Origin: Manihot esculenta
Taxonomy: Eukaryota; Streptophyta; Magnoliopsida; Malpighiales; Euphorbiaceae
Assembly (NCBI RefSeq): GCF_001659605.2
Contig: NC_035164.2
Coordinates: 9,324,994-9,388,993 of the forward strand
DNA: 64,000 nucleotides
Direction: 5' to 3'
Each line of letters starts with the position of its first letter. Within the stretch, counting starts at the first letter, position 1. This document shows positions 48,330-59,670 of the stretch, piece by piece. The notes under the pieces were generated by a model that made no database searches, was not told the DNA's origin, and worked only from the letters and a program-made list of their open reading frames with translations. Made by a program: the position numbers and the translations under genes.

Positions 48330-49440
48330 CTCGCACTAGAATCAATCGCTACAGTAAGACCTATCCTCTTTAGATGCCTTTTTAATTATTGTTGGCTCAT
48401 AAATTTGATAAGTGGATCAACAATATTACCTGCTGAAGCTACCTTCTGTATGATTGCATTACCCTTCCAACTATTTCTCTGATAGTATGGAAATGCGTCT
48501 ATGTGTATTTGGACTTCTAATGAGATTTTGGTTCTTTTGCTTAGCTTTAACACCACTATTTAAAAAAAAAAAAAAAGAATTGAATCAATAGAAGGAACTA
48601 CACCTAGTTCAATGATGAAATTTCTTATCCAGTAGCTCCCTTTGCAGCATCATGTGCAACAAATTACTCAATTTTGTAATGAAGTATGTTGTCATTGTTT
48701 GCTTTGAACTCTTCCAGCTGATAGCCCCTCATTACATGTGAACACATAACCAAAGATGGACTTCTATCATTAACATTTGATTGAAGATCATCATCTATAA
48801 AACCATCAATCTGCAAGTCACCTCCTACATGAGTCAAAACTAAATATTTACTTCTTTTTAGGTACTTAAAGATAGTCTTGATTGCATCCTAGTGTTGCAT
48901 ACCAAGATTAGATTGAAACATGCTAGTCATACTAACAACATAGGTAATATATGGCTGAGTATACAACATGACATGCATAAGACTTTTAATAGCCGAAATA
49001 TATGGAATCTCAATCATCTTCTCTCTTTTCTCTTTTCTCAGGCATCTTAGAAGACATAGGGATACCATGCCTAGCTGGTAACAATCCCCTTTTGGAATCA
49101 AAGCATGTTGAATTGCTTCAACATCTTTTCTAAATATAGAATTTGATGACAGCCTATTATTCTTTTTGCTCTATTTTTATAGAGCCAAATCATGTGTGGG
49201 GATAATAATCCTTAATGGGAGATGGATCTATATCCATCTATTCATTTTATTGTTTCCATCTATCTTCCATCCTCAAGAAACTCTTTCTCTAGGAAAGTAA
49301 TATCTCTACTGATAATAACTCTATGTTCATTAGGAAGATAGAAAAGATATTCAAAACCCTCTTTTAGACATCCGATGAAATGACCCACAATAAACCTTGA
49401 TTCCAAATTATCAGCTTTTAACCTTTTTACCTTTTGATAG
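48330..49440 (-). pseudogene. Ty1/copia pol remnant
   Basis: The minus strand reads, in broken frames, an integrase end (FLEKEF near 49280), then an end of reverse transcriptase/RNase H: IPYISAIKSLMHVMLYTQP, YQSN-like FQSNLGMQH, TIFKYLKRSKYLVL, then ASAGNIVDPLIKF near 48420. These are hallmarks of the copia RNase H region and C-terminus. The longest open piece is 48889-49101. Most of the reverse transcriptase is missing and stops are frequent, so this is an old remnant. No LTRs were identified. Confidence 0.75.
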
Positions 49441-50212
49441 GAAGGACAATCCCATATTTTAATATGCTCAAGACTCGATATCCTACCATACTATTGTTAG
49501 ATGTATATGCTCTAGAGTACTATATTTCTATCACGTCATTATAATTTTAACATTCTAAAGGTAATAAAATAATTTTTTATTTTAATATTAAATATATTTA
49601 ATTAAATATAAAGTTTTATCCTATTAGCATTTGATAGATGTTCCATTCCTAAAAAGTAGGAATAAGTATGATGAAAAACTCTTGTATGAATGATTATAGG
49701 ATTATTCGCAGTCGTAAGATGTGTCACTGGTCATGACTCATCCAAATTAGACTCTCACTTTTTTCTTTCTCTACTGATTAATATAGTCATGCTAATGATA
49801 GTAGAGTGTTAGAGTTACTTACCATAGGATATATGATATTTAATGAACATGTAGATACTTATGGTGATAAATGATTTGAATATATGACAATATGATGAGA
49901 ACACATGGAGTTTACTTTTATTAGTGTTCACTCGTCAAAATCATAATAGTGCATATGATCTTTAGATCTAAGATAATATTTATCTATTATATAGGCAATT
50001 TGAGTTTAATACAACTTATATGCCTATATGATATATAGACATACAGTGAGTGTTGACTCAAATTAGTTGTATATGGAGATAAAGACGTTAATCAAGATGG
50101 GATTTGGTTGTCTTGGGTAAACAAGTGAAATCCTATAACTAGATTATTTGTTCTTGAGAAATAAAAAAAGTTCATATCTAGGACAAGTAGACTTAATTTG
50201 AAAAATTATTTT
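49441..50212. other. AT-rich flank, possible unassigned LTR
   Basis: There is no open frame of note. From TGTTAGATGTATATGCTCTAG (about 49496) onward the texture resembles a copia-type LTR. I found no second copy in the window, so this is only a suggestion. It ends at the left LTR of K. Confidence 0.3.
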
Positions 50213-52250
50213 TGATAACTCTCAATCTCCCTGGGCTCCATATCCCATAGATCTGGTTCTCCCTCGTCCCCTATTATATCGATCTGATTCCTTTTTGGGC
50301 TCTCTGATGGGTCTGTCAAATGGGTCTCTCCATGTTTTCTTTGAGGAAAGGACTTGCAAAACAAGGGAAAAGGGGGTCAGGGGTCCACCGGGGATGCCCC
50401 GGCGGAGACCCTCCGACGTTCAAGTCAGGTTTCCTGAATAAGAGTCGTGTCCTTAGACAAGAGTTGCAGAGAAAATAAAAATGGAGTCCAGGCAGGAGAA
50501 GAAAAAGAAGAAGATACCCCCTTGCAAGAGAAGACCCCCCAGTATATAGTGCTTCCTGTCCTTGTCACTCAGTTCCGTACGTACGGGCGTGTCAAGCACC
50601 TGCTACATGCGTAACGGCCATTTAATGCTCTCCAGAGTGCATGCGGGTAGGGCTGGTGAGTGATTGGGCCTACTCCCTTATGGGGCTTGTGCTCATATCT
50701 GATCCGGATCACCCTTGGCTGCTCGCCCAGGCTCGTGAAGTCGAGCCGCCTCTCGAGCGTATGATCTGATGGGCTTTGGACCTGTGGCCTTCTTTTGGAC
50801 CCGACCTTATTCCTGGGCTAGGAAAGATCTGGAGGTTATCAATTGCCCCTTTACCTCCTCAGCAGTTATTCCATGACTGGTGAGGGGGTAAATACTTAGG
50901 CTCCACTAATGACTGTGCAGCTCAAGAACGTTTGTTTATTGTGAGTTAATCCGAGCTGTGAGCATGGTCCTTTGCTCTTTGCTTAGGCTTTTATGCCTAC
51001 AGTCTGTAACGCTTCTTGTATCGCGAGCTCGGGAGTTCGGAATTTCGCTTTTTTCACTTTGGTGCCCCGAGCTCGTTTGTGAGGTCGGACTTGGTTTGGG
51101 AGCTCGGTTCCTTGCCCCTTGCTTAGGCTTTTATGCCTACAGTCTGTGATGCTTCTTGTACCCCTGAGTATTTTCCGAGCTCTTTGCTGTTTAGACCTCT
51201 CTCTAGGCTAGTTGAGCTAGTTTAGTGCCAGCGGTCAATTCGCGAGGTTGGTGTAGTGCCGAGCTCATTTTTTGAGGTCGGCATGGGGCTATGGCGCTCT
51301 TGGCTATTGTGCCCCGAGCTCCTTCGGGAGGTCGGAATTTGGTTTTTCATTGGTAGCTTAGGACTCATCTTTCGCGTGAGATCGGAGCTGTGTTTTTATG
51401 AGTTGTCCCTGCACATGATATTGGGAATTTTTGCTCCAGGAGGCCCTTAAGACCTTCACCGACCGTTTTTGTTTTGTTTTCCTGGGAGTTCTAGGGGATC
51501 CCAGTCTTCGTGCTCCGGGAGGTCTTTTAAGATCCTCACCGGCCGTTTTTATTTTATTTTTTCGGGAGTTCTAGGGGATCCCGGTCTTCTTTGTTTTCCC
51601 GAGAGTTCTAGGGGATCCCGGTCTTCGTGCTCCGAGAGGTCTTTTAAGATCCTCACCGGCCGTTTTTGTTTTATTTTTCCGGGAGTTCTAGGGGATCCCG
51701 GTCTTCTACCTCTGAGGTCTCTATGTCTTAGGGTCTTCGTTGCCAGGAGATCTTGGGGATCCTGGACTTGTATCCGGGAGATCTTGGGGATCCCGGTCTT
51801 CTACCTCTGAGGTCTCTATGTCTCAGGGTCTTCGTTGCCAGGAGATCTTGGGGATCCTGAACTTGTATCCGGGAGATCATGGGGATCCCGGTCTTCTACC
51901 TCTGAGGTCTCTATGTCTCAGGGTCTTCATTGCCAGGAGATCTTGGGGATCCTGGACTTGTATCCGGGAGATCTTGGGGATCCCGGTCTTCTACCTCTGA
52001 GGTCTCTATGTCTCAGGGTCTTCGTTGCCAGGAGATCTTGGGGATCCTGGACTTGTATCCGGGAGATTTTGGGGATCCCGGTCTTCTACCTCTAAGGTCT
52101 CTATGTCTCAGGGTCTTCATTGCCAGGAGATCTTGGGGATCCTGGACTTGTAATTCCGGGAGATCTTGGGGATCCCGGTCTTCTACCTCCAGGAGGTCTC
52201 TATGTCTCAAGGAGGTCTTCTAGCGAGATTCAGGATTTTTCTACAAAATA
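50213..52250 (-). repeat. 3' LTR of K (right boundary uncertain)
   Basis: The left edge is set by homology with 63800-64000. The LTR includes a TATA-like CTATATAC on the minus strand near 50534-50541, many CGAGCTC and GAGGTCGG repeats between 50980 and 51390, and the tandem repeats at 51440-52215. I could not find the polypurine tract, so the right edge may lie anywhere from about 52.2 to 52.75 kb. Confidence 0.6.
51440..52215. repeat. Tandem repeats in the K LTR: 95-bp units after shorter related units
   Basis: Five units with a 95-bp period start near 51736, 51831, 51926, 52021 and 52116. Each contains two GGAGATCTTGGGGATC blocks plus CTACCTCTGAGGTCTC. They are preceded by related units containing GAGTTCTAGGGGATCCCGG between 51440 and 51720. 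Each unit is rich in GGGATCCC-like palindromes. Units differ by only a few bases, so the array expanded recently. They are not CRISPR: there are no unique spacers. Confidence 0.88.
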
Positions 52251-52758
52251 AAAACTTGCACAGAGCGTATATAACGAGGATGCTCGTTGTTAATTCAATA
52301 ATATTTATTAATAAATAATACGTCGCACGTGTCCCTTAACTTTATATTTCAGACGAACGCAGGTATTAGTTCTAACGATATTAACTCATGCAATTTTAGA
52401 GATGCAATGAACGATATTTTTGCATATGTAAATTTCTCTAGGATTTTTCAATCTATAACTCATAGAGATATATTTTAATTAAATTTAGTCTTACTATTTA
52501 CATGCGAAGCATGCCTTTTAATAATTTATGAAATCATTTATATTCAATAATATTTAATTAAAATAATTGCCCATAAATAAAGGCATTCTTGAGATTCTGA
52601 AGCAACATAATAAATATACTCAGCAAAGCGTGATTTGAGCAACTGGAGCATACGTATATATCATGAGTATTTAAAATAAGTGATTAAGAGCTTATAAATT
52701 TTTCCTACAGTAATTATGCTAATGACACGTGGTAAGTTATGTGTACCTTATTTCAACA
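52251..52758. other. AT-rich end region of K without a gene
   Basis: No open frame or motif cluster was seen. It probably spans the LTR edge and the 3' untranslated part of K. Confidence 0.4.
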
Positions 52759-53001
52759 TCAATTGGCATGATTATCCCAGATGTGGCGGGCCTCCTCTTC
52801 AGATTTAGATGCATCATTGGAGGTTGCCTTCATCTCCACTTCTTTATTTGATGTCAAGATCAGTTCCGTTGAATGCGGGAGTGCCCCTTTAATAAAGTAA
52901 TCAGAGGAAGGCCAATCTTTGAGTATGGTCACGGAGAGGGACTCCTCATCGGTCAAAGCATTGGCTTTCCTCCCTCCCTGGTGCCTCTTACTGGGTCCCA
53001 C
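52759..53001 (-). CDS. Hypothetical 80-residue open frame inside K
   Basis: A minus-strand frame opens with MGPSKRHQGGRKANALTDEE and ends in an acidic EEEARHIWDNHAN. I recognise no family. It lies downstream of the dynamin-like fragment in the same orientation and may be a second captured piece or chance. There is no signal peptide or membrane segment. Composition is hydrophilic. Confidence 0.25.
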   Translation of the reverse strand: MGPSKRHQGGRKANALTDEESLSVTILKDWPSSDYFIKGALPHSTELILTSNKEVEMKATSNDASKSEEEARHIWDNHAN

Positions 53002-53084
53002 CTCCTAGATCCACGGCTGGATCCCTTAGGATTGCCTAGTTAGTTGAGAAGAAAAGAAAATAAAGAAGCGCCCATACATCCATC

Positions 53085-53443
53085 TCAGTCACGTGACTTA
53101 CGCAAAGCCTCTTTTGACAGCGTCACTTGAATAGCACTTGCTAGAATTTCATTTTGAATTTCTTTCCGAATCTCGGAGAAATCATGGAGGCATTTTCCCA
53201 GGAAGACGCAGGAACTCGCCCCACTCCTCCTCTGCGGCATCGGCCTTCCTTTTAGTCTACGACCGCTGCAAAATCGACGGCCGCCGGGTGCGAATATCTT
53301 TTCCCCGAGGCAAGAAATCCCTCCCGTCGAGAGCTTCCAGCACGCTGGATTTCCCACTGTTCTAGTTTCCAACGACCGCCACCTGCTGCGGCAGCTCGAT
53401 CGTCGATTGGCTCTCGAGCTGCGTGAATATGTCCTGCAACTTA
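53085..53443 (-). pseudogene. Dynamin-related GTPase fragment, second part (P-loop region)
   Basis: Read on the minus strand directly after 62701, the phase continues MVNKLQDIF and QSTIELPQ. The dynamin G1 loop follows as GN, stop, [11 protein letters not shown], then GRDFLPRG and RTRRP. After a second stop (53257-53259) come EEEWGEFLRLPGK and, following a frameshift near 53200, HDFSEIRKEIQ. The first stop (53362-53364) replaces a Gln codon inside the P-loop. This order and wording match the N-terminus of plant dynamin-related proteins, most like the DRP3 group that acts in mitochondrial and peroxisomal fission. Only about 120 residues are present and later GTPase motifs are absent. It is a captured, inactive fragment. 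Confidence 0.82.
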
Positions 53444-53448
53444 TTCAC

Positions 53449-55285
53449 TGACAGGAGCGGTTGTCGAAGCCGGTCAAAAATAACCTTCTTGGTTACCTAC
53501 AATTTACAACTGTAGACAGTGGTGAAGGATCGTATCCACAGAGAATTGAATACCTAATTATTTATCTCAAACAAGACCAATAGAACTAATTGAAAGCACA
53601 AGTGAAAGCAAGTAATCAAAGAGAAAGAGAAACAAGTGCAATAAAAGTAAAAAGGGGGGTTTTGAGATGATTTGATTAACAACTAATAAAAGCAATTAAA
53701 ATGGTAAGTAATCTAAAATAAGAGAGAAATCAATATGGGAAAAGTCTAGTTGAAGAAATGGATCCACTTTGGTTGTTTGAGTTGATCATTGAAACATGGT
53801 TATCTTGATTGATTCAATAGGTTGGTTATGGGGGTGGAAGACGCTTCTCACCACCATGTCTTTCCTTATGAACAAACTGATTAGGGAACGTCCTCTAATC
53901 AATTACTAATCAACAGATTGCCAAGGAACGTCCTTGGGCCATAGGCATCAAAACAATTGCCAATTGCATGAAGAACAAGAAAGATCCAAACCCTAACTAC
54001 TCAAACGCATGAGATGGTGTTAGATCATGCAATTCCTTGGATTTTTACACCAAGTGTTCTATGGACAGAATATTTCGAGCAATTACGGACTAACAAATAT
54101 CCTAATCCAACAATTAATTAACTTTGCAATTAAGAGTCAAGTGGCCAATTTGATCAAAACAACAAAGCAATCTTGGAATCAAAGCACAATTGCATGAATA
54201 TTGAATGAAATCAAAGACAATAGTTTCTGTTCAGATCTCACAACCCTTTAAACAACCTTAGTTTCAACCAAACTTCAACTAGAAAGAGGGTTTCAGCCAC
54301 TCATGGCTGAACCAAACAGAAAATAAAAGAGAAGAAAGCAAAAGATGAACAAAAGTGTGGAGAGAGCCTTGGAGAGGCTTGCCGATTTTGGGAGGATGAA
54401 AAACTGTCTTCTTGTCTTCTTGAAGCCTTTAAATAGATCTTGAGAGGCTACCTAGGATTTCATGGAAGTCCAGGAGGCTTTTAAAGGCTGTCCAAAGTGC
54501 CCTTGGTGTTGTATGTGCCTTGTTTGTGCATGTATGGAGGCAAAAACGAGTTGCATGGGATGGAAGGCAAGTGGGGGCACTTTAGTCTTTTCAATTGCTG
54601 CCCTAGGTCTTCAAGATGTTACCTTAAGAGTTAAGAGGCTGCCCATACACTAATAAGGAAGGGGGAGACTCCTTTTGAATTTTGAATGTGCATGGCACCA
54701 AGTAGGAAGCATGTGATCTTTGGATTTTCTTTCCTTAATAAGGGGGATCTTGAAATCCAATAATTGAATGTGAATATTGAAGATTTGGATCTCAAGATAT
54801 TTCCCTTATTTGGCTCCTCAAATATGGCAACTTGAGATATGGCTTTTTGAACAAGGAAAGAGTGCAATAGAGCGCATTTTCGGCTGCCTAAGTTGAGTTT
54901 TGGAGGCTGGACTTTCGGTTCTGATCTGAAAGTTCGGGGGCCGAAGGTTGGAGTTCGGCGGCCGAAGGTAGTGGACTTTCGTCTCTGTCTGCATGGTTCG
55001 GCGGCCGAAGGTGTCGCCGAAGGTGGTCTACTTTCGTCTCTGGAGTCCTCATTCGGCCGCCGAAGGTTGCCGCCGAAGGTGACTGAGTTTTGGCTTCCGA
55101 AAGTTGCCTCCGAAGGTTGCTTCTCTAATTTTGGCTTCTTTTGGCACTTTTAAGAGCATTTTCTCCAAATTGTTTCTTCACACCTAATACTTGCAAAACA
55201 TGATTAAAACCACAAAATTAGGTAGAATAGGTGCAAATAAACATCAATAAGATCATGAAAATATGGACTAAAATATGCTCTATCA
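53449..55285 (-). repeat. 3' LTR of G
   Basis: It begins TGATAGAGCATATT at 55285 and ends CGCTCCTGTCA at 53449 (minus strand). Motif copies lie between 54890 and 55110, and a TATA-like CTATTTAAA is at 54427-54436. It has two short motif pieces (12 and 13 bp) that the 5' copy lacks, near 55010 and 55065. Confidence 0.92.
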
Positions 55286-55302
55286 AATACCCCCACACTT
55301 AA
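55286..55302 (-). other. Polypurine tract of G
   Basis: The minus strand reads TTAAGTGTGGGGGTATT directly before the 3' LTR, the usual Athila form. A related block lies at 56213-56252. Confidence 0.85.
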
Positions 55303-56317
55303 GCTTTTGCTTGTCCTCAAGCAAACAAACATAGTTAAATAAGTTCTCTTTGCTCTAGATCCTTATTTCCACTTAAGCTCATACTCAAGACACCTATTTT
55401 GAATCATTGCAGTGAAGAATATATGCATGAAGATTACTTACCTCCTTTCCTTGTTTCCTTTTGCTTACCATGGCTAGGATTTGTTTTCCTCAAGAGAGAT
55501 TATGCACATTATGTTAAGACTTTTTCTAGCTTTTGGATTGACTTGCCCTTACCTTGAAGTACTTTATTCAGGCTTTTGCACTTTAGATCTTGCTTGGAAA
55601 GGTCACCAACCTATTTTTGATTTGGAGGTTTATATTTTTCAGTTGTTCACCTATCCAAGTGGCTACTAGCCTTGTTCATAGTCTTTTGATCATTGAAACA
55701 ATTTTCAATTTGTGCTTTTGAGGTCTTTGCCTTTGCTGAACTTTCTTTCTCTCAATGATTTGGGCAAATCAACACCAATTGCTAAATCAAGTCATGTTAA
55801 GTTCATTCACACAACTTTAATTTATTCTCAATCAATTGAGGGTCATCAATATATTTTTCACCATGGCCAACTTAAAGATTCAATTCAAAAGGCAATTCTC
55901 AAACATGAATACAACTCACTGCAATTGATTCAACATAAGTTTAAAGAGTTTTCACATCAATGGGGTCATGGAAAGAAAGACTTATCCAACATAGTTCATC
56001 AGTTTGAGTAGAGCAAAACAAAAAGAAGAAGAAGGTTGTGGTTGTGTGTGTTTTATTGAAAGCATAAACAAATTAAAATTTAACTGTGGCTAATTAACTT
56101 AAGACTGAAGGGAAAAAGAAAAAAAGAAAAAAATTTTGCAATCTGAAAGCATGAGAAAATCGCAGAAGAAGAGAAGAAGAAGAAAAAAAAGAAGAAGAAA
56201 GAAGCTATATGCACCCCCACACTTAAATTATGCATTGTCCTCAATGTAAAAGAAAAGAGAAGATGAAAAAAAAAAACTGAGTACTTCCCTGGGGTGTGGT
56301 GTGCTTGGCATGATTCT
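55303..56317 (-). other. Region between integrase and 3' LTR of G
   Basis: About 1 kb without a recognisable product. Athila elements may carry an env-like frame here, but no such frame is open on the minus strand. It includes an A/G-rich tract (56100-56280) and a second polypurine-like block at 56213-56226, followed by TGTCCTCAA, which mirrors the true tract at 55289-55316. Confidence 0.6.
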
Positions 56318-57680
56318 CTAGGCAGAAGGATGTTGTAGTGGAATTTCTTCCACCATTTGTACTGCGAACCCGTCAAAGTATGGTTTCAGACGATGTCCAT
56401 TCACCTTGAAGATTTTTCCAGTTTCTATGCTTCGGATGTCTACAGCTCCATGTGGGTATGCTTGTTCTACAATGAATGGTCCAATCCACCTAGATCGTAG
56501 CTTTCCTGGGAACAGTTTCAGACGAGAGTCAAAGAGTAAGACTTTATCACCAACCTCAAATTGTTTTCTTGAAAGATGATTGTCATGGGAGGTTTTGGTC
56601 TTTGCTTTGTAGTTCCAAGAGTTCTCATATGCATCTCGTCTTATTTCTTCAAGCTTTTGCAGTTGCAACTTGCGATGATGGCCAGCTTCCTTGAGGTCCA
56701 TGTTGCAATTCTTTACAGCCCAATATGCCTTGTGCTCAAGCTCAACCGGAAGGTGACAAGCTTTCCCATAGACTAGTCTATAAGGAGACATACCTATGGG
56801 GGTCTTGTAGGCAGTTCTGTAGGCCCATAAGGCATCCTCTAATCTTAAGCTCCAGTCCTTTCGGTTGGGAGAAACTGTCTTTTCAAGGATGGCTTTGATT
56901 TCTCTGTTGGACACTTCAGCTTGTCCATTCGTCTGAGGGTGGTAGGCTGTGGATGTTCTATGGATCACATTGTGTTTTCTGAGAAGGCTTTCCACCACCC
57001 TATTGCAAAAATGGGTTCCTCTATCACTGATGATTGCTTTGGGTACTCCATGTCTGGCAAAGATGTTGGTCTTTACAAAGTCTACCACTGCCTTAGCATC
57101 ATCAGTCTTAGTTGCTCTAGCCTCCACCCACTTGGACACATAATCCACTGCAAGGATGATATAAGTGTATCCAAAGGATGGTGGGAATGGTCCTATGAAG
57201 TCTATGCCCCAAACATCAAATATCTCACAGACCATGATGGGGTTCTGTGGCATTTGATTTCTTTTGCTCAGATTTCCAGTCTGTTGACACCTAGCACATG
57301 TCCTGCAAAACAGAAAAGCATCTCGAAACATGGTGGGCCAAAATAGGCCACTTTCAAGTATCTTATGAGCAGTTTTCCTTGGACCGAAGTATCCTCCACA
57401 ACTATATGAATGACAAAAAGTGAGTACAGAGGCTTTTCTTGATCAGGAATGCATCTCCTTATCATTTGGTCAGCACAATGTTTCCACAAATATGGTTCAT
57501 CCCAAACATAGTATTTGGCATCCTTTTTTATTTTATCTTTAGTGTGCCTAGGCATGTCAGAGGGCAAGTTACCTGTGGCCAAGTAGTTTACCATGTCTGT
57601 GTACCATGGTTCATCAGTTTGAGCAAGGAAGATTTGTGCAAGTAGGTCTTCCTTGGATTCTTCAAATTTAGGAGAGTGTC
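56318..57680 (-). pseudogene. Integrase of G, nearly complete
   Basis: The N-terminal part reads EPWYTDMVNYLATGNLP and KYYVWDEPYLWKHCADQMIRRC. A frameshift near 57420 precedes the [13 protein letters not shown] segment. From 57331 the frame is open for 337 codons: CARCQQTGN zinc region, core acidic residues in [15 protein letters not shown] and [12 protein letters not shown], then [19 protein letters not shown] and a C-terminal GHRLKPYF. All three catalytic residues are intact. Apart from the frameshift, integrase could be translated, but it lacks the reverse transcriptase that would normally precede it. Confidence 0.88.
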
Positions 57681-57719
57681 GCAAAGGAGGTTCGGAGGAG
57701 CTTGCTTGTGATGGAGGCT

Positions 57720-57970
57720 GTTGGGAGAGGTTCGGCGGCCGAAAAGGTTCTGAGTTCGGCGGCCGAATTGCTTCAGTTTGCGGATCTAGCTTTGGCGATG
57801 GGTTCGGCTTCCGCAAGTCAGTGGGGTTCAGCGGCCGAAAGATGTTCGGCGGCCGAAGAATGTCTTTTTTTCTGCACAAAGTTTTCCCAAAGAGGTGCGA
57901 CAGAATCTGGTTCCTGAGGAGCAGTAGGGTTCGGCGGCCGAAAGTGGGCTATGTTCGGCGGCCGAAGGTC
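57720..57970 (-). repeat. TTCGGCGGCCGAA cluster at the protease-integrase junction of G
   Basis: Copies are at 57731-57743, 57755-57767, 57845-57857, 57930-57942 and 57954-57966, with a variant near 57828-57840. They lie where reverse transcriptase and RNase H should be coded. In translation they give repeated RPPN or SAAE runs. The motif has no stop codon in any frame, so it can sit in coding sequence without closing it. Confidence 0.85.
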
Positions 57971-59203
57971 TTCTGTCTGTGCAACCTCAACTTGCTGAAT
58001 GCTGCAGATTGTTTCTTTGAGTTTCTGGGTTTCAATCCTGCAAAGATCATCATCTAGAACAGAATCTTGATTTTCATTAAACACATCTTGGCTCAAACAA
58101 TCAATAATATCAAGACCATAAACAGGGGACATATTATGAGGATATTTCATGGCATCATAGACATTGTATTTAATGATTTTCCCTTCAAATTCCATGGTAA
58201 GAGTACCATCATGCACATCGATTTTAGTTCTAGCAGTACTCAAGAAAGGACGTCCAAGAAGAATGTCAGAACTAGTATTGCAACTATCTTCCTTAGTATC
58301 AATCACATAAAAATCAACAGGAAAGACAAGTTCATCTACTTGGACTAACACATCTTCTAAAATACCTATGGGGTATACCACAGATCTATCAGCCAATTGT
58401 ATCACAACTCTTGTTTCTTTGAGTGCACATGCATTGAGAGATTTATAGATGGAGAGAGGCATGACATTAATAGATGCACCAAGATCACACATGGCTTTCT
58501 TTATACCAACATTCCCAATCTTGCAAGAGATAGCAAACATACCTTTGTCCTTGCATTTGGTGGGGAGTTCTCTTTTAATAACAGCAGTAACTACCTCACC
58601 TACACTTACTTTCTCTCTTTCAGCTAGCTTTCTTCTGTTGGTGCACAACTCTTTCAGAAATTTTGCGTACCTTGGAATCTGCTTGACAGCATCTAGCAGT
58701 GGTATGTTGATTTCCACTTTTCTGAAGGTCTCAAGGATCTCCTTTTCTTCTTTTTCTTTTTGAGTTCTTTCAAATCTTTTTGGAAAAGGAGGTGGGGTGT
58801 GAAAACTTACCTTTGGATCAGTCTTGTGCGCATGAGGTGGTTCAGATTGAGATGGAGAGGCTTCAGGTGGCCTTGGTTCTACTTCCTTCTCTTGATCATG
58901 ATTTGCATCTTGAAGCTCTTTGCCACTTCTCAAAGTAATGGCACTTACATTTTGTTTGGGATTCGCCTCAGTCTGGGATGGCAACTTTCCTTGAGTTTCC
59001 AATCTGTTTATGGAGGTGGCCATCTGTCCTATCTGTTATTGTATCATTTGCAAGGTTTTCACTACCTCATTCATAGTGTTATTGTCCACTGGAGATGCTG
59101 GTTGGACTTGGCTTCTTTGGTAACCTTGGTGATTCTGATCAGTGTTGCCCTTTCCATAGCTGAAATTGGGATGGTCTCTCCAACCTGGATTATAGGTGTT
59201 GGA
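57818..59203 (-). pseudogene. Gag C-terminus and protease of G
   Basis: The frame continues gag after the MITE-like insertion (NSNTYNPGWRDHPNFSYG) and has a stop at 59036. It is then open for 401 codons from 59023: ITLRSGKEL, a Pro/Glu-rich linker, then retropepsin-like CDLGASINVMPLSIYKSL with the DLGAS site and ILLGRPFLSTARTKID. It ends in the motif-rich region at 57818. The protease core is intact and resembles the Athila protease in length and motifs. Confidence 0.88.
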
Positions 59204-59208
59204 GTTAG

Positions 59209-59670
59209 GGCTAAGCAGAATCCGGTTCAAACCGAAAAAACCGACCGAACCGAACCGATTTAAAATTTTGGTTCGGTTTTTTATACATTTCGGTTCGGTT
59301 CGGTTTTAAATTTCAGAAATTCCGGTTATTTCGGTTCGGTTCGGTTTTGATCAGAAAAAACCGAAAAAACCGAACCAAACCGATTAGGGATAATAATATA
59401 TTTTTTCAATAATATAGAGAAATTAAATTTTATTAAAATTAAAATATTTTAATTAAATTTTAAAATACTAAAAATAAAGAGTAAAAAATTAAAAAAATAT
59501 TAAAAATCGAAACCGATCAAACCGAACCGAACCGAACCAAATCAGACCGGTTCGGTTCGATTTGGTTTCTGACCAAAATCGGTTCGGTTTTCATAAAAAC
59601 TAAAATTTCGGTTTTCGGTTTATTCGGTTCGGTTCGGTTTTGAACCGAACCGACCGAATGCTCACCCCTA
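59209..59670. mobile_element. MITE-like insertion rich in CGGTTCGGTT repeats
   Basis: About 460 bp interrupts the gag of G. The ends are imperfect inverted repeats (GGCTAAGCAGAATCCGGTT on the left; GGGGTGAGCATTCGGTCGGTT read inward from the right). GTTAG or AGTTAG flanks both ends (59204-59208 and 59671-59675). Removing it restores the gag reading SNSNTYNPGW. The interior has many CGGTTCGGTT and AACCGAACCG runs around an AT-rich centre, giving a potential long hairpin. No coding capacity. The superfamily is uncertain. Confidence 0.75.

Noticed and set aside
49496..50212. Possible solo copia LTR.
   Set aside because: No second copy, primer site or target duplication can be shown within the window.
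51440..52215. Regular direct repeats that could be taken for a CRISPR array.
   Set aside because: The repeats are contiguous with no unique spacers, lie in an LTR, and the DNA is eukaryotic.
52759..53443. The dynamin-like reading as part of a functional host gene.
   Set aside because: It has two stops and a frameshift, lacks the later GTPase motifs, and lies between LTR copies, so it is a captured fragment.
55712..56011. Plus-strand open frame of 99 codons in the 3' region of G.
   Set aside because: It is antisense to the element, has no recognisable domain, and lies in a region where Athila elements vary. Chance is the simpler explanation.
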